Below the pieces are notes generated by a model. The model was not told the origin of the DNA and searched no databases. It worked only from the letters and a program-made list of their open reading frames with translations. This document shows, piece by piece, positions 40,609-49,518 of a stretch of 64,000 bases of DNA. Origin of the DNA: Baekduia alba (GTDB lineage: Bacteria; Actinomycetota; Thermoleophilia; Solirubrobacterales; Solirubrobacteraceae); NCBI RefSeq assembly GCF_028416635.1, contig NZ_CP114013.1, positions 2,480,001-2,544,000 of the forward strand, read 5' to 3'. Each line of letters opens with the position of its first letter. Positions within the stretch are counted from its first letter, which is position 1. A program made the translations under genes and the position numbers.

Positions 40609-40628
40609 CCACGCGGCACGACGCGGGA

Positions 40629-40656
40629 GGGCCGGTCCCCGCTCGGAGACCGGCCC
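40629..40656 (+). terminator. 9-bp hairpin after the EamA gene
   Basis: GGGCCGGTC (40629-40637) pairs with GACCGGCCC (40648-40656) around a 10-nt loop, 20 nt after the stop. There is no T-run. Confidence 0.5.
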
Positions 40657-40746
40657 CATGGTGCCCCGTGGGGGTCGATGATCGCCCCGGGCGGCGCGTC
40701 GTCCGCACCAGCGCCGCCGGCCTTGCCGGATCGGCAAGTGAAGCGA

Positions 40747-40774
40747 CTATCAGAGCGCTGAGGAGTTCTGATAG
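40747..40774. repeat. Inverted repeat CTATCAGA-N12-TCTGATAG
   Basis: Two perfect 8-bp arms lie upstream of a TAGGGT box (40792-40797) in the gap before the RTX-like gene. It could be an operator or an RNA hairpin. Confidence 0.55.
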
Positions 40775-40872
40775 GCGCCGGCCCCGGAAACTAGGGTCAT
40801 AACGCCGCGAGCGCCATCCCCAGTTGTGTGACCGGGCATCGTCCACACGTCCAGTCCGGACCCAGACACCCG

Positions 40873-40878
40873 TACCCT
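40873..40878 (+). promoter_or_regulatory. -10 box TACCCT of the RTX-like gene
   Basis: TACCCT ends 8 nt before ATG 40887: leaderless type, and it supports this start. Confidence 0.6.
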
Positions 40879-40886
40879 CGCCGGCC

Positions 40887-42338
40887 ATGCGCAGGCTCAT
40901 CGCCCCGCTGGCGCTGCTCGTCGCCCTGGGTGCGGCGGGTCCCGCGTCAGCCAGCATCACCGTCGCCAAGACGGCCGCCGACACGATCACCGTGACGTCG
41001 ACCGCCGCGACCCCGAACGACGCCATCACCTACAAGCTGACGGCCGGCAAGCTCGGGATCGACCGCTCGGCGGGTGAGAGCCTGGCGCCCGGCCTGGGTT
41101 GCACGGGCAACGCCACCAACGTGACCTGCGCGGTCGACTTCATCACGCGCCTGGTCATCCAACTCGGCCCGGGCGACGACACGATCACCGGGACGCCGTC
41201 GCTGCCGATCGGCATGCACGCCGAGATCTCGGGCGGGCCGGGACGCGACACGCTGCGCGGCACCGACGCCAGCAACGACGTGCTCGCCGGCGACGAGGGC
41301 GACGACGTCCTCGACGGCGGCTTCGGCGACGACACGGTCTCCGGCGGCGCCGGCGACGACGCGATCACGGCCAACCTCGGCGCCGACGTCTACCGCGGCG
41401 GCACCGGCTTCGACACGCTCAGCTACGCGCCCTACTCCGCGGGCGTCCGCGTGACGGTGGGCGCCGGCGGCGCCGACGACGGCAGCGTGGGGGAGGCCGA
41501 CGACGTCGGCGGCGACCTCGAGCGCGTCGACGGCGGCACCGGCGACGACACGCTGCTCGGCTCCAACGCGGGCGAGATCCTGGCCGGCGGTGCCGGCAAC
41601 GACACGCTCGACGGCGGCGGGGGCGCGGACCTCTTGACCGGCGGTGCGGGGGACGACGTGCTCGGCGCCCGCGACGGCGTCGCCGACGTCGTGTCCTGCG
41701 GCGACGGGACCGACACGGCGACCGTCGACCAGCTCGACGGGCCGGACTCGTGCGAGAGCGTCGCGTCGGCGACGGTCGACACCGGCGGGGCCGGCGGCTC
41801 CGGGCCGGGCGCCGGCGCGGCCGGCGCCCCGCCCGCGCGGGTCGACGGCGACGGCGACGGCAGCGCGCTCGGCGCCGACTGCGACGACCACGACAAGGCC
41901 GTCCACCCGGGCGCGACCGAGGTCCCCGGCAACGGCAAGGACGACGACTGCAACGGCGTCGCGACCTCGCTGCTGTCGCCCGCGATCGCGCTGACCGTCG
42001 CGCAGACCGCGGGCACCAAGTCCACCATCTTCCGCAAGCTCAGCGTCGGCGGCGCGCCCGCGGGCGCCACGCTGACGCTGACCTGCAAGGCGGTCAAGAA
42101 GAGCGCGTGCCCGTTCGCGACGACGACGGCGAAGGCCGGCACCGCGGCCAAGGTGGTGTCCTTCCTCAAGGCCTTCAAGAAGGCGAAGCTGCCGGTCGGG
42201 ACGGTGGTCGAGCTGCGCGTCGAGGCCGGCGCGGCGACGGCGATCCACGTGGAGCGGCTGACGACCCGCGCGGGCAAGGCGCCCAAGCGGGCGACGTCGT
42301 GCGTCAACCCGGCGACGAAGGCGACGCTGGCCTGCTGA
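40887..42338 (+). CDS. Secreted RTX/hemolysin-type calcium-binding repeat protein
   Basis: A 483-residue exported protein. ATG 40887 begins a signal peptide 'MRRLIAPLALLVALGAAGPA'. Residues ~100-270 contain nonapeptide repeats GGxGxDxLx ('GGAGDDAI', 'GGTGDDTLLG', 'GGAGNDTLDG', 'GGAGDDVLG'), the calcium-binding beta-roll. A DGDGDG...DCDDHD segment (about 325-350) looks like a thrombospondin-3/MopE-type calcium repeat. A C-terminal domain with paired Cys resembles other surface proteins here. A structural cell-surface role is likely. The 3' end overlaps the convergent glycosyltransferase gene by 35 nt. Confidence 0.88.
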   Translation: MRRLIAPLALLVALGAAGPASASITVAKTAADTITVTSTAATPNDAITYKLTAGKLGIDRSAGESLAPGLGCTGNATNVTCAVDFITRLVIQLGPGDDTITGTPSLPIGMHAEISGGPGRDTLRGTDASNDVLAGDEGDDVLDGGFGDDTVSGGAGDDAITANLGADVYRGGTGFDTLSYAPYSAGVRVTVGAGGADDGSVGEADDVGGDLERVDGGTGDDTLLGSNAGEILAGGAGNDTLDGGGGADLLTGGAGDDVLGARDGVADVVSCGDGTDTATVDQLDGPDSCESVASATVDTGGAGGSGPGAGAAGAPPARVDGDGDGSALGADCDDHDKAVHPGATEVPGNGKDDDCNGVATSLLSPAIALTVAQTAGTKSTIFRKLSVGGAPAGATLTLTCKAVKKSACPFATTTAKAGTAAKVVSFLKAFKKAKLPVGTVVELRVEAGAATAIHVERLTTRAGKAPKRATSCVNPATKATLAC

Positions 42339-43743
42339 GCAGCAGCAGCGTGCGGGCCTCGTCGAGCTGATCGGGCCCGAACCAGGGCACGTCGTCGGCC
42401 GGCCGGCGCGTGCCGATCCGGACCGCGAGACCGGCGCGCAGGCGTGCGGCGCCGAGCTCGTCCAGCGGGCCGACCACGAGCGCGAGGTCCAGGCGCGGGT
42501 CGTCGGCGACGCCCTGCTCGTCGGCCAGCGCGGAGATCCGGCCGGTGGCCTCGGCGGCGTCGAAGGCCACGGCGTCGACCGCGATCGTCACGTCGGGCAG
42601 GTCGCCGAACGCCGCGGCGCAGGCGGCCAGCAGCGGCGGGTCGCGCAGCAGGTCGTCGGCGGCGACGCAGACGACGAGCGCGCGGGCGCCGCGCAGCGGC
42701 CGCGGGCCGACGGCGTCCTGGCCGAGCGCGGCGCGCAGGGCGACGAGCGTGCCGCGCGCGTCGTCGCTCAACGGGTCGGCGGCGGCGCCGCGCACCGCCA
42801 CGGCGAGGGCCTCGTGGAGCTGGCGGTCGTCGCGCAGGTCGCGCGCGCGGGCGGCGAGCGACGCGGCCTCGGCGCGATCCAGGTCGCTGACCGCGACCAG
42901 CTCGACGAACGGCGTCCCGGCCGCCACGCGCGCCTCGTCGGCCAGGCGCGCGAAGGCGTCCCACGCGCGCTCGAGCTCGTCGACCCCGACGTCGGCGGCG
43001 TCCACGCGGCGCAGGAACCAGCGCTGCAGCCGCAGGCCGTGGCGCAGCTCGCGCAGCCGCGCGGCGCCCTGGGCGCCGAGCGACATGTTGGCCCCGTGGA
43101 AGCGGTAGAGCGTGCGCGGGATCGGGAGGTAGGCGATCTCGCTCAGCTGCGACGCGCGCACGGCCAGCCACCAGTCCGCCCAGGCCATGTCGTCGGGAAT
43201 CGGGAACAGGGCGTCGCGCAGCGTGCCGCGCACCACGATCGACGAGCCCGTCACGAGGTTCTCGCGCAGGAAGGTCGAGAACGAGCGGCCCATCGGCGGG
43301 CGGGAGTCCGAGAGCCAGGACTCCTGGACGACCGTGCCCGCGCCGTCGATCACGCGCATGTCGGTGTAGACGAGGCCGACCTCGGGGCGGGCCTGGAGCA
43401 GCGCGACCTGGGCGGTGAGCTTGTCGGCGGGCCAGGCGTCGTCGGCGTCGAGGATCGCGAGGAGGTCGGCGTCCTGGGCGGCCGGCTGCTCGGCGCAGCG
43501 GTTGACGGCCCCGACGCTGCCGCGGTTCTCCTGGCGGACGAGCGTCACACGGTCGGGATGCTCGCGCGCGATCTCCGCGACGACGTCGCCGGTGCCGTCG
43601 GTGGAGCCGTCGTCGACCACGACGACGTGCACGCGGTCGGCCGGGTACTCCTGCGCGAGCGCGCTGCGGACCGCCTGGCCGACGTAGGGCGCCGCCTGGT
43701 AGGCGGCCACGAGGACCGCGACGGAGGGCGCCTGGTCCGACAC
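42304..43743 (-). CDS. Family 2 glycosyltransferase with C-terminal extension
   Basis: A 479-residue protein. The N-terminal ~230 residues are a GT-A domain: 'VAVLVAAYQAAPYVGQAVRS', VVDDGSTDGT (nucleotide-sugar site), and the metal-binding DxD in ILDADDAW; a WADWWLAVRASQ segment holds the usual acceptor helix. The last ~200 residues form a separate Ala/Arg/Asp-rich domain that may bind a partner. It probably builds surface polysaccharide or glycosylates protein. GTG 43743 begins 6 nt after the aminotransferase stop. The 3' end overlaps the RTX-like gene by 35 nt. Confidence 0.85.
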   Translation of the reverse strand: MSDQAPSVAVLVAAYQAAPYVGQAVRSALAQEYPADRVHVVVVDDGSTDGTGDVVAEIAREHPDRVTLVRQENRGSVGAVNRCAEQPAAQDADLLAILDADDAWPADKLTAQVALLQARPEVGLVYTDMRVIDGAGTVVQESWLSDSRPPMGRSFSTFLRENLVTGSSIVVRGTLRDALFPIPDDMAWADWWLAVRASQLSEIAYLPIPRTLYRFHGANMSLGAQGAARLRELRHGLRLQRWFLRRVDAADVGVDELERAWDAFARLADEARVAAGTPFVELVAVSDLDRAEAASLAARARDLRDDRQLHEALAVAVRGAAADPLSDDARGTLVALRAALGQDAVGPRPLRGARALVVCVAADDLLRDPPLLAACAAAFGDLPDVTIAVDAVAFDAAEATGRISALADEQGVADDPRLDLALVVGPLDELGAARLRAGLAVRIGTRRPADDVPWFGPDQLDEARTLLLLSRPASPSSPG

Positions 43744-43749
43744 GGTGTC

Positions 43750-44859
43750 CTACGCGGCCAGCGCCGTGAGCAGGCGCTCGACGTCCTCGTCGTCGTTCCA
43801 GGCGCCGAACGACGCGCGCAGGCGGCCGGCGCCCGGGAGGTCGCGAATCGTGATGCCGGCCTCCTGGAGGCGGTCGCGGACCGCGATGGCCTGGTCGCCG
43901 TCGCCGCCGGGGGCGGTCCAGGAGACGAGCGTGGTGTCGCCGCGTGCGATGACGTCGTGGCCGGCGTCGGCGAGCCGCTGGGCCAGCCGGGCCGCGCCGG
44001 CGATCGCGCGCGCCTGGAGCTCGGGGAGGCCGGCCTCGGCGAGCACGTCGAACGCGGCGACGGCTCCCGCGACCTGGGAGAGGTCGCGCAGCGGCGTGTC
44101 GTGGCGGCGGGCGTCGTCGGCGATCCCGCTGGCCATGCCGGCGTTCGGGTCGGTGAGGCCGCCGTAGGACGGCGCGGGAGCCTCGAGCCGGGTGACCCAC
44201 GCGGGCGCGAGCCACAGCATTCCGCAGCCGACCGGCCCGCACAGCCACTTCTGCCCGGAGCCGGCATAGAAGTCCACGCCGAGCTGCGCGACGTCGACCG
44301 GGATCGCGCCGACGCCCTGCGCGCCGTCGAGCAGGATCGGGATGTTGTAGGGCTTGGCCGCGCTCACGATGTCCGCGACGGGCGCGACCGCGCCGCTGTG
44401 CCACGACACGTGCGAGCACGCGACCAACTTGGTGTTCTCGGTGATCGCCGCGGGGATCTCGGCGAGCGGGACCGCGACGACCTTGACGCCGCGCTGCTCG
44501 CGCGCGGCGATCAGCGGGCCGGTGACGCCGGGGTGCTCGTCGTCGGCGGTGACGACCTCGTCGCCCGCCTGGAGCCCGATGTTCGCGACGACCTGCGCGC
44601 AGCCGTCGCTGGTCCCGGCCATCAGGGCGATCTCGGTCGGCGGCGCGTTGAGCAGGCGCGCGTAGCGCTCGCGCAGCTCCTGGGCGAGCGGGACGAGCTT
44701 GCCGTAGAACGCGCCGCCGCGACCCTCTTCTGTGGCGTAGCGCCAGGCCTCGACGGCCGCCTGCTGGGCGACGGCGGGCACCGGCCCGCATGTTCCAGCG
44801 TTCAAGTAGGCGGTGCGCTCCAGGACCGGGAAGGCGGAGCGCAGGTGGGCGGCGTCCAT
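43750..44859 (-). CDS. Class V aminotransferase (cysteine-desulfurase-like fold)
   Basis: A 369-residue PLP enzyme. The PLP lysine is in GSGQKWLCGPVG (about residue 207); 'TSDGCAQVVANIG' and 'ACSHVSWHSG' are typical cofactor contacts, and 'ILLDGAQGVGAIPVDV' carries the PLP-ring Asp. It resembles selenocysteine-lyase/isopenicillin-epimerase-type enzymes more than biosynthetic aminotransferases. The substrate is unknown. TAAGGT lies 8 nt before ATG 44859. It is followed by the glycosyltransferase gene, 6 nt away, in the same direction. Confidence 0.88.
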   Translation of the reverse strand: MDAAHLRSAFPVLERTAYLNAGTCGPVPAVAQQAAVEAWRYATEEGRGGAFYGKLVPLAQELRERYARLLNAPPTEIALMAGTSDGCAQVVANIGLQAGDEVVTADDEHPGVTGPLIAAREQRGVKVVAVPLAEIPAAITENTKLVACSHVSWHSGAVAPVADIVSAAKPYNIPILLDGAQGVGAIPVDVAQLGVDFYAGSGQKWLCGPVGCGMLWLAPAWVTRLEAPAPSYGGLTDPNAGMASGIADDARRHDTPLRDLSQVAGAVAAFDVLAEAGLPELQARAIAGAARLAQRLADAGHDVIARGDTTLVSWTAPGGDGDQAIAVRDRLQEAGITIRDLPGAGRLRASFGAWNDDEDVERLLTALAA

Positions 44860-44867
44860 GCCGCAGC

Positions 44868-44873
44868 ACCTTA
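44868..44873 (-). promoter_or_regulatory. -10 box TAAGGT of the aminotransferase gene
   Basis: On the minus strand TAAGGT ends 8 nt before ATG 44859: leaderless type. Confidence 0.6.
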
Positions 44874-44895
44874 CGCGGCGTCTCGGCGCGCCGGC

Positions 44896-45450
44896 TCAGG
44901 CGCCGCAGACGGGCCACTGGCCCGCGCCGGCCCGCGCCATGAGCTGCGCGGCGCGGCGGTCCTGCTCGGCCTCCGATGCGCGCGCCGGGTTGCCGGAGCC
45001 GCCGACGGCCTGCCAGGTGTCAAGGGTGAACTGGTACTTGCCGTAGAAGCCGTTGCCGGTGTCCGTGCGGGGGTTGCCGCCGGACTCGCACGCGGCGATC
45101 GCCTCGAGGGCGGGGGACGCGGTGGAGCGCTGCTCGGCGGCGCGGCGCGCGGCGCGCAGCTCGCGCTTGAGATGGGTGTGGTGGCGCGTCAGCTTCGTGA
45201 TCGACCAGGCGCGGATCGTCTTGGCGTAGCTCTGCTTCAGCTTGGTGCCCTTCACACGGGCCACCGTGCGCGCGAGCCGCAGATCGCGCCGGATCAGCGG
45301 GGTCTTGGCCACCTTGACGATCGGCGCGAGGCCGTCGCCGGCGACCGGCAGGGCGGGGGTGCTGAGGGTGGCTGCGCCGGCAGGGGCGGCCGTCGCGGCG
45401 GCGAGGATGCCGCCGGCGAGGGTCATTCCGGTGAGCGTGCGAGATCGCAT
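44896..45450 (-). CDS. Rpf-like transglycosylase, secreted
   Basis: A 184-residue exported protein. Residues 1-26 are a signal peptide. The C-terminal ~75 residues match the transglycosylase/resuscitation-promoting-factor fold: 'LEAIAACESGGNPRTDTGN' (catalytic Glu in CESGG), 'GFYGKYQFTLDTWQAVGG' and a last Cys in WPVCGA that can pair with that in ACESGG. The middle is a basic helical linker. It should cut peptidoglycan and promote growth resumption. The leader of about 130 nt and a strong GGAGG site suggest control in the 5' region. Confidence 0.88.
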   Translation of the reverse strand: MRSRTLTGMTLAGGILAAATAAPAGAATLSTPALPVAGDGLAPIVKVAKTPLIRRDLRLARTVARVKGTKLKQSYAKTIRAWSITKLTRHHTHLKRELRAARRAAEQRSTASPALEAIAACESGGNPRTDTGNGFYGKYQFTLDTWQAVGGSGNPARASEAEQDRRAAQLMARAGAGQWPVCGA

Positions 45451-45588
45451 GGGATCCCTCCTTCAGGCGGGCGTGACGGAACGCCGTCCGGCGCACGCGT
45501 CCATCCCGCGTCGTTGTGGTGCTCAGGCGGGTCCGGGGCGCGCGACGTGTTGCGAAACAGCGACGCCCTGCGCAGAACCGCTGCCAAG

Positions 45589-45594
45589 ACGGTA
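45589..45594 (-). promoter_or_regulatory. -10 box TACCGT upstream of the Rpf-like gene
   Basis: On the minus strand TACCGT gives a predicted start near 45582 and an untranslated leader of ~130 nt before ATG 45450. I considered a c-di-AMP riboswitch but its conserved words are missing. Confidence 0.4.
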
Positions 45595-45636
45595 GCGAGA
45601 GTTCGATTCCTGCCGAGTCGGCAGCGCCGTCTGACC

Positions 45637-45642
45637 TAGGAT
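45637..45642 (+). promoter_or_regulatory. -10 box TAGGAT of thrS
   Basis: TAGGAT ends 7 nt before ATG 45650. It includes the A and T of an earlier in-frame ATG (45641), so 45650 is the real start. Confidence 0.65.
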
Positions 45643-45649
45643 GCAGGCC

Positions 45650-47605
45650 ATGAAGGTCACCCTCCCGGACGGCAAGGAGCTCGAGCTCGCCGATGGCGCC
45701 ACGGGCGCCGATGTGGCAGCGGCGATCGGCCCGGGGCTCGCGAAGGCGGCCCTCGCGGTGCAGGTCGACGGGCGAACGCTGGACCTCGCCCGGCCGGTGC
45801 CGGACGGGGCCACCGTGAGCATCCTCACCGACCGCTCGGGCGACGAAGCTCTGGAGCTGATCCGGCACGACACCGCGCACGTCCTCGCCGCCGCGATGCT
45901 GGAGCTCTACCCGGGCGTGAAGATCTCGATCGGCCCGGCGATCGAGAACGGCTTCTACTACGACTTCGACTTCCCCGAGGGCGTGACGTTCTCCGACGCG
46001 GACTTCGAGCGCGTCGAGGCCAAGATGCGCGAGCACGTGGCCGCCGACGAGGCGTTCGTGCGCGAGGAGCTGTCGGTCGCCGACGCGCTGGAGCGCTTCC
46101 GGGCCGAGGGCCAGGACTACAAGGTCGAGCTGATCGAGGACCTCGTCAAGAACGAGGGCGTCGACGGCGTCTCGCTCTACACCAACGGGCCGTTCACCGA
46201 CCTCTGTCGCGGGCCGCACGCGCCGTCGACCAAGCGGATCGGCGCGTTCAAGCTCCAGTCCACGGCGGGCGCGTACTGGCGCGGCGACTCCGACCGCCAG
46301 ATGCTGACGCGCGTCTACGGGACGGCGTTCTTCAAGCAGAAGGAGCTGGACGCCTACCTGCACCTGCTGGAGGAGGCGCGGGCGCGCGACCACCGCAAGC
46401 TCGGGCGCGAGCTCGGGCTGTTCACCTTCTCCGAGCTGTCGCCGGGCATGCCGCTGTGGCAGCCGCCGGGCATGGCGATCTGGAACCAGCTGACCGACCT
46501 GTGGCGGACCGAGAACCGGCGCCGCGGCTACGACGAGGTCAAGACGCCGATCCTGTGGGACGTCGAGCTGTTCAAGGCCAGCGGCCACTGGCAGAACTAC
46601 CGCGACAACATGTACTTCACGGACATCGAGGACCGGCCGATGGGCCTCAAGCCCATGAACTGCCCGGGCCATGTCCAGCTGTTCAAGGACGTCCGCCGCT
46701 CCTACCGCGACCTGCCGATGCGGTTCAGCGAGCAGGGGCTGGTGCACCGCCACGAGCCGTCCGGGACGTTGCACGGGCTGATGCGCGTCCGGCACATCAC
46801 GCAGGACGACGCCCACATCTTCTGCACCGAGGAGCAGATCGAGGACGAGGTCGTCGGCTGCCTGGACTTCGGGTTCGACATCTACCGGCTGTTCGGCTTC
46901 GAGCCCAAGCTGGAGCTGTCGACGCGGCCGGAGAAGCGCCTGGGCGCCGACGAGATCTGGGACCACGCGGAGGAGGCGCTGGAGAACGCGCTCAAGCGCC
47001 AGGGCCTCGACTACGAGGTCAACCCGGGCGACGGCGCGTTCTACGGGCCGAAGATCGACCTGCACATGCGCGACTCCCTGGGCCGCTCGTGGCAGCTCGG
47101 CACGGTCCAGCTCGACTACCAGATGCCCGAGCGCCTGGACGCGAGCTACACGGGCGCCGACAACGCCGAGCACCGTCCGGTGATGATCCACCGCGCGTTG
47201 TTGGGGTCCTTCGAGCGCTTCATCGGGATCCTCATCGAGCACTACGCCGGCGAGTTCCCGCTGTGGCTGGCCCCGACCCAGGCGACGATCCTCACCATCG
47301 CCGACCGCCACGTCGACGCCGCCCGCGAGTTCGCCGAGACGCTCCGCGCCGCCGGCGTCCGCGTCAAGCTCGACGACCGCACCGAGTCCGTCGGGCGCAA
47401 GATCCGCGAGGCCGAGCTCTCGAAGAGCCCCTACATGCTGGTCGTCGGCGACCGCGAGGCCGAATCCGGCTCCGTGTCCGTCCGCCGTCACAAGGAAGGC
47501 GACATCGGCACGCTCACGGTCGACGAGTTCGCCCAGCGGATCGCCGACGAGGTGGCCGACGAGCGGTCCTTGGACGTCCCGGCGGCGGCGGTCGCCGCCG
47601 ACTAG
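45650..47605 (+). CDS. thrS: Threonine-tRNA ligase
   Basis: A 651-residue class II synthetase that charges tRNA-Thr. Domains in order: TGS (1-60, 'MKVTLPDGKELELADGATG'), the second editing-associated domain with 'HDTAHVLAAAMLELYPGVKI' (HxxxH zinc motif), the catalytic core with motif 2 'GLVHRHEPSGTLHGLMRVR' and zinc ligands including Cys in MNCPGH, motif 3 'PVMIHRALLGSFERFIGILI', and the anticodon-binding domain. Length is normal. The start at ATG 45650 follows from the -10 spacing. Convergent with the membrane-protein gene; a hairpin between them may end both transcripts. Confidence 0.97.
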   Translation: MKVTLPDGKELELADGATGADVAAAIGPGLAKAALAVQVDGRTLDLARPVPDGATVSILTDRSGDEALELIRHDTAHVLAAAMLELYPGVKISIGPAIENGFYYDFDFPEGVTFSDADFERVEAKMREHVAADEAFVREELSVADALERFRAEGQDYKVELIEDLVKNEGVDGVSLYTNGPFTDLCRGPHAPSTKRIGAFKLQSTAGAYWRGDSDRQMLTRVYGTAFFKQKELDAYLHLLEEARARDHRKLGRELGLFTFSELSPGMPLWQPPGMAIWNQLTDLWRTENRRRGYDEVKTPILWDVELFKASGHWQNYRDNMYFTDIEDRPMGLKPMNCPGHVQLFKDVRRSYRDLPMRFSEQGLVHRHEPSGTLHGLMRVRHITQDDAHIFCTEEQIEDEVVGCLDFGFDIYRLFGFEPKLELSTRPEKRLGADEIWDHAEEALENALKRQGLDYEVNPGDGAFYGPKIDLHMRDSLGRSWQLGTVQLDYQMPERLDASYTGADNAEHRPVMIHRALLGSFERFIGILIEHYAGEFPLWLAPTQATILTIADRHVDAAREFAETLRAAGVRVKLDDRTESVGRKIREAELSKSPYMLVVGDREAESGSVSVRRHKEGDIGTLTVDEFAQRIADEVADERSLDVPAAAVAAD

Positions 47606-47615
47606 CGCCGGGGCG

Positions 47616-47638
47616 CGCTACCGCGTCCGGCGGTAGCG
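47616..47638. terminator. Hairpin between convergent thrS and membrane-protein genes
   Basis: CGCTACCGC (47616-47624) pairs with GCGGTAGCG (47630-47638), 9 bp with a 5-nt loop. It overlaps the last codons of the minus-strand gene and could serve both strands. Confidence 0.5.
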
Positions 47639-48297
47639 GAGCTCGACGCGTTCTTCGCGTGTCGAGCGCTGCTCGGCCAGCAGCCCGTGCCTCACGCCGC
47701 CGGCGATCGTGAGCCGCGCGAAGTCCGCCGGGCCGGCGACCCGGGCGAGGTCGCGCAGCGTGGCGGGCTCGTCGCGGGATCGACCACGAAGGCGCCCGGT
47801 CAGCGACCGCGCGACCAGCCCGCGCGGGAGCACGGCCGCCCCGTCGGGCGGGAGCCCGCACCACCGCGCGACGCCGGCGGCCAGGTGCTCGCGCGTCCAG
47901 TCGGTGTCGAGGCGGGCCTCCGCCGCGACCGCGTCGAGGACGCCGGCGAGCCGCCGCTCGTCCTCCAGCATCCGGCCGAGCTGCGCCATCGCGCCGCGCA
48001 CCCAACGCAGACGCACCGACGCGCGCCAGGCGAGCACCCGGAGCGTGGCCGTGACGACGACGCACGCGGAGAGGATCGAGATCAGCAGCGGGGTCGGCAG
48101 CCAAGCCAGCCGCTGCGTCTCGCCGTCGAACGCCGCGACGTCCGCGGCGTCCAGGCCGAACGCGTGCACGAGCGCGAACAGCCCGCCCAGGGCGGTCGTC
48201 GTCCACGCCGTCCACAGTGCCTGACGCCGCCCCAGGTCCAGCCACGCCGTCCGCTCTTCGGTGAGGTCGGCGAGCAGGCTGGCCGCGTCGTCGGACA

Positions 48298-48298
<1 letters not shown>
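47618..48298 (-). CDS. Hypothetical two-span membrane protein
   Basis: A 226-residue protein from ATG 48298. Two membrane helices near residues 30-50 ('LWTAWTTTALGGLFALVHAF') and 70-90 ('LLISILSACVVVTATLRVLA') are followed by an Arg-rich cytoplasmic region. Its start overlaps the GGDEF stop by 1 nt (TGATG), so it is co-translated and may assist or modulate that protein. No family recognised. Confidence 0.7.
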
Positions 48299-49416
<1,118 letters not shown>

Positions 49417-49443
49417 CGCTGGTAGCCCGGTGGACGATCCGTC

Positions 49444-49449
49444 TATACT
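49444..49449 (+). promoter_or_regulatory. -10 box TATACT of infC
   Basis: TATACT is followed by a TTG at 49458 (8 nt) that could start a 12-codon leader ORF ending at TGA 49494-49496. A second small ORF from TTG 49463 ends in TAG 49517-49519, overlapping the infC GTG by 1 nt. Confidence 0.5.
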
Positions 49450-49518
49450 GCGTGCCGTTGACTTGCATCACGACACGGTCGGCGCCCTGCTCTTGAAGCC
49501 GCGCGACCACAACAGCTA

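Noticed and set aside
45451-45594. c-di-AMP (ydaO) riboswitch upstream of the Rpf-like gene
   Set aside because: Expected by analogy with other actinobacteria, but the conserved GGGGTGAATC-type words could not be found.
45020-47491. 823-codon minus-strand frame over thrS
   Set aside because: Antisense shadow of thrS; composition is Arg/Asp/Val/Leu-rich and lacks family motifs.
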